From Rs1 sp038900335 (GTDB taxonomy: Bacteria; Pseudomonadota; Gammaproteobacteria; Pseudomonadales; Balneatricaceae): DNA of 64,000 nucleotides. The stretch spans positions 266,643-330,642 of the forward strand of contig JBBMRB010000003.1 of the NCBI GenBank assembly GCA_038900335.1, in the 5' to 3' direction. How positions within the stretch are numbered: the stretch's first letter is position 1; every line of letters begins with the position of its first letter. The notes beneath the pieces are model-generated. The model was not told where the DNA came from, made no database searches, and worked only from the letters and a program-made list of their open reading frames with translations. Made by a program: the position numbers and the translations under genes. Positions 18,953 through 28,231 of the stretch are shown piece after piece.

Positions 18953-19355
18953 TTAATAACTGACCAGCAACCCAGATTCATTCTTTTCAAGCAGTATTGT
19001 TAACTGCGAGGCTGGTAGAGTACAAAATGCATGTATCAACTTTTCGCTCTCCACTTTATTCAAATCCATAAAGCTTCTATGAATGTTTTTTCTAAAAAAA
19101 GGCCCTAAAAAAACGTCGTCTCTGATAAAGGCTAATATCAAGACACCACATACCTTCTTCTAAGCAGCTAATAAACAACGTAGGGTCACAGGCATCCGTT
19201 GTTTTATAAATCAGCATTTTCATTACGGACTCTGCTTGCTCATTTTTCCAGAGAAACTTAGTAAATACTGCAACCGCCTGCGCGATATTAGCTGGCTCTA
19301 ACGGTACATCCTGTTCTAGCTCATCATCATAAAACATACAAAAAACATCATTCAT
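18953..19355 (-). pseudogene. Hypothetical gene split by a frameshift at a seven-A run
   Basis: Two overlapping minus-strand frames look like one gene. The first (19092-19355) gives 87 residues ending in RRRFFRAFF. The second continues as RKNIHRSFMDLNKVESEKL to a stop at 18953. The break falls exactly at a run of seven As at 19094-19100 (Ts in the mRNA). Removing one base would fuse the frames into a protein of roughly 133 residues. I do not recognise the protein. It is acidic at the start (DDELEQDVPLEP) and mostly helical in character. It could be a true mutation, a sequencing error at the homopolymer, or slippage during expression. Confidence 0.5.
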
Positions 19356-19702
19356 ACACTGATAACTCTACGAAACTCTTGAATACATATTGGAAAACCA
19401 ACCATTAAACCTCGCCCACTCTAACAAATAACCCGCTAAAAAACTAAGGGCATCTACAATAATCTCGTATTGAATATCAACATTATGTAGGTTTTAATCA
19501 ATCATTTTAAAACAATTTAATATAGCTTATAGGCTAATTTATAGCGGCAATTAGTCACTACCTTTTTATTGATTTAAGTCTATACTTCAATAATGAGTGT
19601 GTTTTTATCTCATCTTATAATTATGAATACCCTTAATAACAAAAAAAACAATAAATTCATCAGACACTACGGTGCTATATTTAACAGATAGGTAATGATT
19701 TT
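19356..19702. other. AT-rich intergenic region
   Basis: These 347 bases hold the promoters of the divergent broken gene and the GAF-GGDEF gene. I see no clear operator, repeat or small gene. Confidence 0.4.
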
Positions 19703-20752
19703 ATGCATACTGTCAATAACAGTGAAAAGGTTATTAGAAGGCTTTATGAAATCACTAATAGCTATGATCTTGGGTTTAAAACGCAAATAGAACAGCTATT
19801 ACAAATGGGTCTGGAACGCTTTAATCTTGATATTGGTATCCTATCTAAAATAGAGGGTAATAAATATTTAGTTCGACACTGTGTAGTGCCAAAAGACGTA
19901 CAGTTATCTTCAGGAACTGAGCTCGATTTCTCTAAAACCTACTGCCATATTACCTGCCAAGCAGATGCGCCTACAGCTTTAGAGCATATAGGTAAACACG
20001 ATCAGTATGCCTCACACCCCGCTTATCAAGAGATTCCACTTGAGTCTTATGTCGGTATGCCAATTAAACTCAATGGAAAACTTTACGGCACGTTAAATTT
20101 CTCTAGCCCGAGACCATACCCAAGAAAATTTCAAGATGTCGATATTGATGCCTTACAATTAATGACATCTTGGGTAGAAGTGGAGCTGATCCGCCGCACC
20201 CAAGAAAGAAAATTAAAAGAGCTTAATATAGCCCTAGAAAGAAAAGCATACGAAGATAGCTTAACACTCATCCCCAACCGAAGAGCGGCGTTCAAACATA
20301 TAAGCGCCGACCTTAATAGGATCAGTCGTGAAAAAAGCTGCGCCGTTTTAGCTATTATTGATATCGACTTCTTTAAAAACGTTAATGATACCTACGGACA
20401 CCAAAAAGGTGATGAAGTACTAACAAAAATTGCGCAGTCTCTAGCTAATGACAAACGTGATTATGACTTTTTAGCACGCTTTGGCGGCGAAGAATTTATT
20501 CTGTGGCTACCTAACACTAACCTTGATGATGCCAGCATCGTTTGCGAACGCATCAAGGATAACGTGCAAGCTCTCAAAGTGACCGACAAACCCGTCACTG
20601 TATCATTCGGTGCCACCTGTTATAACACTGGTGACTTAGCATATATGGCAGCTGACACTATTATCGACCAGCTTATTTCAGAAGCTGATCAAGCACTTTA
20701 TCAAGCTAAAAATGCAGGCAGAAATTGTATAAAATTTCATTCAAGGACCTAA
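19703..20752 (+). CDS. GAF-GGDEF diguanylate cyclase
   Basis: The 349-residue soluble protein has a GAF domain (about residues 15-165; GMPIKLNGKLYGTLNFSS is typical) and a GGDEF domain (about 180-345). The active-site motif is GGEEF, fully active in this family. A product-inhibition site RDYD lies five residues before it. It should make cyclic di-GMP when the GAF domain binds its signal, which is unknown. It stands alone with spacers on both sides, ending 128 bp before the end of the convergent TRAP gene. Confidence 0.93.
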   Translation: MHTVNNSEKVIRRLYEITNSYDLGFKTQIEQLLQMGLERFNLDIGILSKIEGNKYLVRHCVVPKDVQLSSGTELDFSKTYCHITCQADAPTALEHIGKHDQYASHPAYQEIPLESYVGMPIKLNGKLYGTLNFSSPRPYPRKFQDVDIDALQLMTSWVEVELIRRTQERKLKELNIALERKAYEDSLTLIPNRRAAFKHISADLNRISREKSCAVLAIIDIDFFKNVNDTYGHQKGDEVLTKIAQSLANDKRDYDFLARFGGEEFILWLPNTNLDDASIVCERIKDNVQALKVTDKPVTVSFGATCYNTGDLAYMAADTIIDQLISEADQALYQAKNAGRNCIKFHSRT

Positions 20753-20880
20753 GCAAGTGTGTATTGTTAAAATATGATAATTAGCTACCTTTAGCTCAGT
20801 CAAAATCAATTTAAGCTCTGACTAATCACTGGATTAGCCAAAGCTTATCTATATTACGAGCTAGGTATTCTAATCTATCC

Positions 20881-22200
20881 TCATAACCCCACTAATATAC
20901 TTGGTAAATAAGTCGCAGTTGCTGGCCATATTGCCACAACAGCCAACACTAACAGCTGCATTATAACAAAGGGTATCACCCCTCTATACATGTGCTTGTA
21001 AGTAATACTTTTAGGAGCAATGGATCGCAAATAGAATATTGATGGTGCCATAGGCGGCGTTAAATATGATGTCTGAATCACCACCATTACCATTATTGCA
21101 AACCAAATAGGATCTATTCCAGCGGCTTTAATAAAAGGGGTAAAAATAGGGATGCAGATTAAAACAATTGAAATCCAATCTAAAACAAAGCCTGCCACAA
21201 AGACAATAGCCAAGAAAAAGATAATCAAGCCTGTTTTTTCAAATCCAAAGTACGTCACTAAATCTTTTACTAAATCCCCTCCTCCTGAAACGGCGAATAA
21301 ACTAGTAAACATTGTTCCTCCAACAATAATTAACATAATCATCGCTGTGACTCGAATAGTGACCTGTAGAGCTGCAATTAGGTTTTTGAAGCTTAATTCG
21401 TTAAACAAAGCCGCCAAAATTAACGCTCCAATTGCGCCGACAGCAGCCGCTTCAGTTGGTGACGCTGCGCCTGTTAATAACGATCCGAGTACCGCAAAAA
21501 TCAACAACAATGGTGGGACCATGGCTTTAAAAGACATTGTTAATTTTACAGCTAACGGTTTATCTATTTCAGATCGATCAACACTGGGCGCATCGCTTGG
21601 CTTTAATATCGCTCTGACTATAATATACGCTAGGAAGAAAACGACCATTAACAATCCCGGTAACATGGTCGCCGCAAATAACTGGCCGATCGAAAGCTGA
21701 GCAATAGATGCGTAAATAACGACGACTATTGAAGGGGGAATAATCGTACCTAACGACCCTCCTGCACAGATAGTACCTGCTATCAAACCGCCGTCATATT
21801 TATACTTTTGCATTGCTGGTATCGCCATTAAACCAACAACAATCTCTACAGCACCAACCACACCTGAAGCTGCAGCGAAAGTCGCACACATCAATACTGT
21901 CGCTATTGCTAGGCCGCCTGGTAATCCTCCTACCCAAAGTTGCAAGCTTTGAAATAATCGTAACGCTATTCCTGTTCTCTCAAGTACCGCCCCCATAAAG
22001 ACAAATAGGGGAATTGCAGCCAAGATAAAATTCGAACTCGTTGATAAAACAGCACCATATAGCTGTAAGAACGCTAAATCGCCAAATACCAATAATGCAG
22101 CGCCAACAGCAACAATAACAAGAGAAAAAGCGACGGGTAAACCTATAAATATTAAGGCGAAGAGCCCTATGAACATAAAAACTGGAATGTAATCCATCAT
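20881..22200 (-). CDS. dctM: TRAP transporter large permease subunit (DctM)
   Basis: The 439-residue protein has about twelve hydrophobic helices. It also has the typical motifs of the large TRAP subunit, such as AIPLFVFMGAVLERTG, GGSLGTIIPPS and PTEAAAVGA. TRAP transporters use the sodium gradient to import carboxylates. Its start overlaps the small-subunit gene by 4 bp. It is the last gene of a dctP-dctQ-dctM operon read on the minus strand. Confidence 0.93.
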   Translation of the reverse strand: MMDYIPVFMFIGLFALIFIGLPVAFSLVIVAVGAALLVFGDLAFLQLYGAVLSTSSNFILAAIPLFVFMGAVLERTGIALRLFQSLQLWVGGLPGGLAIATVLMCATFAAASGVVGAVEIVVGLMAIPAMQKYKYDGGLIAGTICAGGSLGTIIPPSIVVVIYASIAQLSIGQLFAATMLPGLLMVVFFLAYIIVRAILKPSDAPSVDRSEIDKPLAVKLTMSFKAMVPPLLLIFAVLGSLLTGAASPTEAAAVGAIGALILAALFNELSFKNLIAALQVTIRVTAMIMLIIVGGTMFTSLFAVSGGGDLVKDLVTYFGFEKTGLIIFFLAIVFVAGFVLDWISIVLICIPIFTPFIKAAGIDPIWFAIMVMVVIQTSYLTPPMAPSIFYLRSIAPKSITYKHMYRGVIPFVIMQLLVLAVVAIWPATATYLPSILVGL

Positions 22201-22733
22201 AAATTTTCCTCGGTATTTATCATTTCACCATTATGATCACCTGGTGTCTTAAGGCCTTTCAAATAACGATAGCCGTCGGCTAAAAACTGAAACGCCAATA
22301 CCCAAAGCCCAGTGGCTATAGCAGAATAAAAAGGCCAAACCAGTGGCGCCCATGGACTGACACTTTCTACTTCTCCCGTATTAAAGGCATTTACAGATTT
22401 GGTGGTAGATATATAAGCGAAAACAATAAAAATAGGGAACAGTATAAATAAATAGAAAAATGCATTTATCCATTGCTGATGTTTCAAAGCTAATCTAGTA
22501 GATAAAAAATCGATACGAACATGAGCGTCCGCCTTTAGTGTAAAACCAGCACCTAACAAGAAAATAGTACCATTTAACATATAAGATATATCGAACGCCC
22601 AAAGTGTCGGGCTATCAAATATATATCTAGCACATACCTCATAAATCATTGAGCACACTAAAACTAACAACATCACCTTAGCAACCCAAGCAAATAGTTC
22701 AGACAACTGATCTATTAATGTTAGGAAATTCAT
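22197..22733 (-). CDS. dctQ: TRAP transporter small permease subunit (DctQ)
   Basis: The 178-residue protein has four membrane helices and the DctQ-type pattern YEVCARYIFDSPTLWAFDIS followed by KADAHVRIDF. It partners DctM, with which it overlaps by 4 bp (ATGA). A 144-bp spacer with a hairpin separates it from the binding-protein gene upstream. Confidence 0.92.
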   Translation of the reverse strand: MNFLTLIDQLSELFAWVAKVMLLVLVCSMIYEVCARYIFDSPTLWAFDISYMLNGTIFLLGAGFTLKADAHVRIDFLSTRLALKHQQWINAFFYLFILFPIFIVFAYISTTKSVNAFNTGEVESVSPWAPLVWPFYSAIATGLWVLAFQFLADGYRYLKGLKTPGDHNGEMINTEENL

Positions 22734-22763
22734 CTAACACTCCTTTTATGATAAAAACTAAAT

Positions 22764-22806
22764 CCCTCTGAACAGGCTTGTAACCAAGAATGATCAGCAC
22801 AGAGGG
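22764..22806 (-). promoter_or_regulatory. Intercistronic hairpin between dctP and dctQ
   Basis: Arms CCCTCTG and CAGAGGG, 29 bases apart, lie in the dctP-dctQ spacer. Such hairpins often protect the abundant binding-protein mRNA and reduce expression of the permease genes. That role is inferred from position. Confidence 0.45.
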
Positions 22807-22877
22807 TATTTGATCGTAACGGGGGAATGACACTGTTTGATGTAACAATGCCATTAGCGCTTTAAGTTATGAGTTGA

Positions 22878-23954
22878 TCATTCACTATCCCTAATTAAGT
22901 ACCCTGTATTTTGTGCCCAGTTTTTTTGATAGTTTAAGTAAGAATCTAAGATGACTTGCATGCCATTATCACCCGCTGCTGTTTTTTGCTGTGCTTTACC
23001 TCTCGCCCAGTTACGGCCCGACTCTCGAAGCTCTTTCACCACAGACTTATCTAATTGAATTATTTCTGCTTTACTCTTTTTATAAGCCATCATTGCTTTA
23101 ATGTCAGAATCGCCAAACTCAGCAAAACTTTCATAAGTTGTTAACTTAGCCGCTGCTGTTACTTGTTTTTTAATTTGTTCTGGTAATGCATCCCAAGTTT
23201 TTTCTTTAACGACAACTTCCCAAAGAAATGAAGGTTGATGAACACCAGGCATTACAATATATGGTGCAACCTCATGGAAGCCTTCACTTAAGTTTGCTGC
23301 AGGTGTTGACCACTCAACAGCATCAACCCCTTTACGTTGTAATAAAGTATAAATTTCACCTCCTGGAACAACTGTTGGAATACCACCATAAACATCTTTT
23401 ACAACAGAAGCCCAAGCTCCCGACGTACGGTATTTCAAACCTTTTAAATCAGCAGTGGTACGAATTGGTTTATTGGAGTGGGCTAATATTTCTGATGTAC
23501 CTATACCGACAACAATGGAATGGAGCCCCATTTTCTCACGGCGGAAATCTTGCAGCATTTTTTCACCACCGCCGTTATATATCCAATGTAACGTTGCTTC
23601 ACCAGACATCCCACCTGGGAAACTAGCAAATATAGCATTGGTTGGGTCTTGGTTTACAAGATAAGAAGGAGTTGAATGCCCCGCTTCAACTATCCCATCT
23701 TGTACAGCCTCATATACTTTAAATGCAGGAACCAGAACCCCTGCTCCAAAAGGCTTTATCTCCATTTTACCGCCAGTTGTCAGTTCAACATTATCGGCAA
23801 AACGTAACATGAAATTATTATATACAAATGACCCTTCTGATATTGCAGCTGGCATTTTCCAAGTAATGTCAGCAGCCATGAGATTATTAGATAGCACGGA
23901 AGTACATAGGCTAGTGGCAATTATTACGGTACTAGCGATTGCAGGTAATTTCAT
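22878..23954 (-). CDS. dctP: TRAP transporter substrate-binding protein (DctP/TakP-like)
   Basis: The 358-residue protein has a signal peptide cut near LMAAD (about residue 29) and a DctP fold. The stretch LQRKGVDAVEWSTP and the PFGAGVLVPAF region resemble TakP-type proteins that bind 2-oxo acids or related monocarboxylates. The conserved arginine region LKYRTSG is present. A strong AGGAAAA site precedes the ATG. It is the first gene of the dctPQM operon. The substrate is not certain. Confidence 0.9.
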   Translation of the reverse strand: MKLPAIASTVIIATSLCTSVLSNNLMAADITWKMPAAISEGSFVYNNFMLRFADNVELTTGGKMEIKPFGAGVLVPAFKVYEAVQDGIVEAGHSTPSYLVNQDPTNAIFASFPGGMSGEATLHWIYNGGGEKMLQDFRREKMGLHSIVVGIGTSEILAHSNKPIRTTADLKGLKYRTSGAWASVVKDVYGGIPTVVPGGEIYTLLQRKGVDAVEWSTPAANLSEGFHEVAPYIVMPGVHQPSFLWEVVVKEKTWDALPEQIKKQVTAAAKLTTYESFAEFGDSDIKAMMAYKKSKAEIIQLDKSVVKELRESGRNWARGKAQQKTAAGDNGMQVILDSYLNYQKNWAQNTGYLIRDSE

Positions 23955-24776
23955 ATTGATTTTCCTTTGATAGAATTTTTGTCAATTTAATCAGCTAATT
24001 GAAGTTGATGATTATCGTAAATAACTAAATGGTCACTAAACATATCGCTATAAACAGCCAATATGGCAGTAAAACCAAACGACTCACTGCAACTGCAACA
24101 CCTATGAATTTTTAAATATTTAAACAAATCATCACTACAAAAATTTGTATGATCGATTCAATTAAATACTTAGTTATAAATTCACTTTTATTTCATAAAG
24201 GTCTAACTCGACATTAAAAATACACAATTGTGTACAAACTGTATATAAATAAAATAATATTTATTCTATATAAAAATACAATGAAGAATTTAGCCTGGAC
24301 TGAAAACGTATGGATATAGAGAATGTGAGTCATTATTTATGACTTCACAAATGCGCTGCTAGCAATATGAATATCTTGATAAGCTACCGCTATTGCTCAA
24401 AACAGCGTGGCCATTATTACCTTAAGCCCGTTTTATAATGCGAAGACGAAGTGATTGCTGGACGTGCAACATAAAATACTCATTAAAATCCGACTTTATT
24501 GATCATTTAAATACGATTGCAACACTCAGTGCACAAGGCTCTACATTTAGCAATAAAGCACGGCAAGACGAAGCGTTAGACAAAGAAATCAGAATATTAG
24601 AGCTCAAAGATGCAGCCATTAGCGGTGAACAGATACAGCAATAAATTATTAAAAGAGTAGTTATATCAGTCGTTGAATCAACCTAAAAAGCCACCAATCA
24701 AACAGCGTTAAAGGTAAAAGAGTGCACCGTAACTGGTGAACTCTGGATATTTTAAATAATTATAGGTTTCCAGCGA
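23955..24776. other. Long AT-rich region with one doubtful small frame
   Basis: These 822 bases contain the dctP promoter on the minus strand. A 68-codon frame at 24438-24644 (plus strand) has no good ribosome site and no recognisable features, so I do not call it a gene. Its acidic helical C-terminal half could be a remnant. No repeat or RNA gene was recognised. Confidence 0.4.
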
Positions 24777-25442
24777 TTATTCATCGCCATCGTCAAAGAT
24801 TTTTATTGTGCCTGTAAATTCAGCGACAGCGATATCATCTTTATTGATCCAGTTGTCAGAAGTAATAATCCGGTATTGATTTTGCCCTTCACTGTGCAGC
24901 TCCCAGATGATGTGCTGTGTATTGCCAAAAGCCTCTTCAGCATTTAACGGCTCTTCATATAATCTGAGAATAAGGTTGCTTCTATCCAAGCCATTAGCGA
25001 TGGCTTTTAGCACCAACTCTTTAGTCACTTCGCCCTCTTGATCAAAGCTCAACTGCATGCTGATTTCAGTGGCTTTAGCATTGGGGAAAATACCGTTAAA
25101 AGCCTTGTAAAGCAGCTGATTTATATTGAATAACGGGTAGTGTATGCTGATGTCAGGGTGCTCTTCAGACTCGTCGTCTTCCACCATCTGATGGGAGAGG
25201 TTCTGGATCTGGCCTTTAGTCAATTTATCTGCCAATTTATAGTTCAATAACACAGTGGCCGCTTCGTGTGGCTCAAGATCACTGAGTGCCATATCCAATA
25301 GTTCGGGCAAGTCCTCAAGGCTTGACGTTTTTGCCTCTGCAAAGTCCATTTCCTCTAATAGATTGGCGAAATCATCGTTATTCCAATACCCCTCTATGAC
25401 ATGAATTGATTTAATATCGTTAAACTTACAATTGAATTTCAT
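24777..25442 (-). CDS. Acidic hypothetical protein
   Basis: I do not recognise this 221-residue protein. It is strongly acidic, with many Asp and Glu residues, has no signal peptide or membrane segment, and ends in DDGDE. An AAGGAAAG site lies just before the ATG, supporting real translation. The pattern suggests a cytosolic protein of mixed helix and strand. It stands alone between the TRAP operon and trpR, and nothing in the context hints at its job. Confidence 0.65.
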   Translation of the reverse strand: MKFNCKFNDIKSIHVIEGYWNNDDFANLLEEMDFAEAKTSSLEDLPELLDMALSDLEPHEAATVLLNYKLADKLTKGQIQNLSHQMVEDDESEEHPDISIHYPLFNINQLLYKAFNGIFPNAKATEISMQLSFDQEGEVTKELVLKAIANGLDRSNLILRLYEEPLNAEEAFGNTQHIIWELHSEGQNQYRIITSDNWINKDDIAVAEFTGTIKIFDDGDE

Positions 25443-25799
25443 GATGCTTTCCTTTTCTGAAGTCTACTGTCAATAGTAAAGATTTTGCTGCTGTAGCCTG
25501 CGTTTGATTATAGAGCGAATTTGAACGACAAATCTATCTATTAACGGGGGATTAAAAATTAGCCAAAACTGCACACCAGAGATGTTGATTTAAATCCGCC
25601 TCTTTTAGCTTACTCCCAGTTTTTATACTAGTTCTCAATAAATTACTAGCGATAGTTAAAATAGCATAGTGAGTAAGTCCAGCGCCGCGTGACCTCCTCT
25701 ATTAAATCAACTTTAGCTTAGCTGCTTTTTCATCTAAAACGCTATTAATCCCCTGCTTGCTCTTTACCTTTAGCTATAAAAATACTATTGTACTAGTAC
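25443..25799 (+). other. Intergenic region upstream of trpR
   Basis: This 357-bp gap holds the divergent promoters for the hypothetical gene and trpR. CTAG-centred sites resembling TrpR half-sites occur near 25627-25632 (ACTAGT) and 25644-25648, besides the one at the trpR start. A TATAAA at 25775-25780 is a good minus-ten box, giving a very short trpR leader. Confidence 0.4.
25790..25799. promoter_or_regulatory. Putative TrpR operator at the trpR start
   Basis: The perfect palindrome GTACTAGTAC abuts the trpR start codon. It contains the ACTAGT core of the E. coli Trp operator half-site. It lies just after a TATAAA box, so bound TrpR could block its own transcription, as in enteric bacteria. 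No ribosome site separates it from the ATG. Confidence 0.5.
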
Positions 25800-26126
25800 A
25801 TGAATACAAACTATAGAAACCAACTCATCTCTTTACTGTGTGACATTAGCGATGCCGATGAAATGACGGCTGCGTTAGATATTTTTTTAACACAGAAAGA
25901 ACACGAAGAAGTCGACAAGCGTTTGCAGATTTTTCATTTATTAGAATCGCAAATAGCGCAGCGTGATATTGCTAAACAGTTGGGAGTCGGTATTGCTACC
26001 GTCACCCGCGGCGCTAAAGTCTTGCGCACTGATAGCTATCAAACACTGGCAGCTAAATTGGCAAATTCGCGCCAGTTACAAGCCGCTGAGCTTGACGATA
26101 ATACGAATAACGTTGATGTTGCCTAA
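25800..26126 (+). CDS. trpR: Trp operon repressor
   Basis: The 108-residue protein is a TrpR family member. The helix-turn-helix reads SQIAQRDIAKQLGVGIATVT (split from the adjacent RGAKVLR), which matches the E. coli pattern with GAGIATITRGS. TrpR dimers bind tryptophan and repress biosynthetic genes. It is followed 32 bp later by trpE on the same strand, so it probably autoregulates and controls trpEG together. The ATG has no Shine-Dalgarno site and a very short predicted leader. Confidence 0.9.
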   Translation: MNTNYRNQLISLLCDISDADEMTAALDIFLTQKEHEEVDKRLQIFHLLESQIAQRDIAKQLGVGIATVTRGAKVLRTDSYQTLAAKLANSRQLQAAELDDNTNNVDVA

Positions 26127-26158
26127 TAGCAGCATCTTACTAGCCTAATGATAGGCTG

Positions 26159-27565
26159 ATGGATGACATCATGACCCGTACTGTATTGCCTAAAATAGAG
26201 TTACCCGGCAAACCTACTTATTTAAAGTTAACTGAAGATTTTGATTTTTTTCAGCTGTTTCGCAGTATCGAAAAGAAATACCATAACTGCTTTATTCTAG
26301 AATCGCTCGGTGAGGAGAGCTATGTTTCTCGTCATCACATTATTGGCTTTGACCCCGAGCAAATTATTTTTGCCAAAGATTACAAAACCTTGTGTATAGA
26401 GCAAACTAAAAGCGGCGATGTAATAGAGTACCCGTGTGATAACCCCTACTATGCACTGCGTGATATTGTGCCGCAAAACATTATCTCTAGGCGCTATGCC
26501 GGTGGTATTGTCGGTTATATTGGCTATGATGCCGTTAACTTTTTTGAACCGAGCCTAGCGGTGCAATCTAGTGATTTATTCCAGCCGTTTAAGTTTGGGG
26601 TTTATAAAGATGGTTTAGTATATGACCATATGACCGGTGAAATTTTTTACTACTACTATACTGATAACCGCTTTAGTGAAGTAGAGGCGTTATTACACAT
26701 GCCTAGCGAGCAATATGGCGACACTCGCACTGTATGCTTAGGCGATACCATGACCCGTGAGGAGCATGAAGAATCGGTATTAAAAGTAAAAGAAGACATT
26801 ATTAACGGTCGTATCTTTCAAACTGAAGTCGGTTTTAAAACACGTTATGAAATCTATGGGGATCACTGCCAAATTTACGCGAAGTTGCGCGAGGTAAACC
26901 CATCGCCTTATATGTATTTTGTAAAATTCGGCGAGCAGAGAATTATCGGTGCATCGCCAGAGCTATTGTTCCGCTTAAGTGATGGCGAAATGGAGACATT
27001 CCCACTGGCAGGTACTGCCAGACGAGGCGTAGATAGCGCTGAAGATACTAAGCTTGCGCGCGCGTTGTTAAACGATAAAAAAGAAATCGCCGAGCACAAT
27101 ATGCTGGTCGATTTACACCGTAACGATATTGGCCGTGTCGCTAAGTTTGGCACCGTAAAGGTACGTAATTTAATGTCGATTAAGCGCTACTCTCACGTGC
27201 AGCACATCTCGACTGAAATCTTCGGTATTATCGATGAAAAGCACGATATGTTTTCATCCCTTGCCTCTAACTTCCCCGCCGGTACTTTATCTGGCGCCCC
27301 TAAGATTGAAGCGATGAAGATTATTGATGACCTTGAACCCGATGGTCGCGGCCCTTATGGCGGAGCGTTAGGTGAGTTCAGCTTTAATGGCGATTGCACC
27401 TTTGCTATTCCTATTCGCACCTTGTTTATCTGTGGCGATGAAGGTTATGCACAAACCAGTGGCGGCAATGTTTATGATTCTAACGCTGCGGATGAATACT
27501 TAGAAATTCAACGTAAGCTCTCTGCTATGCAAAAAGTACTAGCTTATTTTGAAGGAGAACAATAA
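26159..27565 (+). CDS. trpE: Anthranilate synthase component I
   Basis: The 468-residue chorismate-using enzyme has the N-terminal LES motif linked to tryptophan feedback (CFILESLGEESYVSRH). It also has PSPYMYFVKF and PLAGTARRG, where alanine rather than lysine before GT favours TrpE over PabB. HNMLVDLHRNDIGRV and GTLSGAPKIEAM are present too. It converts chorismate and glutamine-derived ammonia into anthranilate with TrpG. An alternative ATG four codons in (26171) is possible, and both have weak ribosome sites. The stop overlaps the trpG start. No other trp genes are in the window. Confidence 0.9.
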   Translation: MDDIMTRTVLPKIELPGKPTYLKLTEDFDFFQLFRSIEKKYHNCFILESLGEESYVSRHHIIGFDPEQIIFAKDYKTLCIEQTKSGDVIEYPCDNPYYALRDIVPQNIISRRYAGGIVGYIGYDAVNFFEPSLAVQSSDLFQPFKFGVYKDGLVYDHMTGEIFYYYYTDNRFSEVEALLHMPSEQYGDTRTVCLGDTMTREEHEESVLKVKEDIINGRIFQTEVGFKTRYEIYGDHCQIYAKLREVNPSPYMYFVKFGEQRIIGASPELLFRLSDGEMETFPLAGTARRGVDSAEDTKLARALLNDKKEIAEHNMLVDLHRNDIGRVAKFGTVKVRNLMSIKRYSHVQHISTEIFGIIDEKHDMFSSLASNFPAGTLSGAPKIEAMKIIDDLEPDGRGPYGGALGEFSFNGDCTFAIPIRTLFICGDEGYAQTSGGNVYDSNAADEYLEIQRKLSAMQKVLAYFEGEQ

Positions 27566-28230
27566 TGCGCGTACTGATTATTGATAATTACGACTCGTTT
27601 ACTTTTAATTTATACCAATATGTTGGCGAAATATTAACGCGCCACTTAAACGGCCGCGCCTTTGAAGTACTAGTTAAACGCAATGACGAGATCACTGTTG
27701 AAGATATTCGCCAGCTTGCCATTGATCGAATCATTATTTCACCAGGGCCTGGCAACCCAGAAGACCCTGCCTATTTTGGGGTTTGCGCTGATGTAATTAG
27801 CATTTTAGGTAAGACTACAGCGACCTTAGGTGTCTGCTTAGGCATGCAAGGTATTGCGCACTGTTTTGGTGCAAAGGTGGTTTTGGCGGGTGTGCCGATG
27901 CATGGCAAAGTATCCCCAGTCATTCACGATGATCAGGGTGTGTATAAAGGGATGCCGCAATCGCTAGATATTATGCGTTATCACTCGTTAATGGTTGATC
28001 CTAGAAGCCTGCCAGATTGTTTGGAAATCACTTCAGTGATTGATGATGAGTTTGCCATCGGTGTTAAAAACAGTACCCAAGATTTTAAACAAGCTGCACT
28101 TAATGGCAGTGAAATTATGGGTGTTAGACATACTCAATACCCGATTGAGGGAATTCAGTACCACCCCGAGTCATTTGCTACTGAGGGTGGTAAAACACTA
28201 CTGAAAAACTTCTTGTTACCAAAAGCTTAA
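27565..28230 (+). CDS. trpG: Anthranilate synthase component II (glutamine amidotransferase)
   Basis: The 221-residue class I amidotransferase begins with VLIIDNYDSFTFNLYQYVGE. It has the catalytic GVCLGMQGIAH cysteine, ISPGPGNPEDP and the HPESF histidine-glutamate pair at the end. It supplies ammonia to TrpE. The start overlaps the trpE stop by one base (TAATG), so the two subunits are translationally coupled. It could also serve PabB, as some bacterial TrpG proteins do. Confidence 0.93.
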   Translation: MRVLIIDNYDSFTFNLYQYVGEILTRHLNGRAFEVLVKRNDEITVEDIRQLAIDRIIISPGPGNPEDPAYFGVCADVISILGKTTATLGVCLGMQGIAHCFGAKVVLAGVPMHGKVSPVIHDDQGVYKGMPQSLDIMRYHSLMVDPRSLPDCLEITSVIDDEFAIGVKNSTQDFKQAALNGSEIMGVRHTQYPIEGIQYHPESFATEGGKTLLKNFLLPKA

Positions 28231-28231
28231 T

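Noticed and set aside
21152..21700. 182-codon frame opposite dctM
   Set aside because: Antisense to a clear TRAP permease; its Thr/Ile/Lys-rich composition comes from complementing membrane-helix codons.
24438..24644. 68-codon open frame in the gap before the acidic hypothetical gene
   Set aside because: No Shine-Dalgarno site and no domain; kept only as a remark in the gap description.
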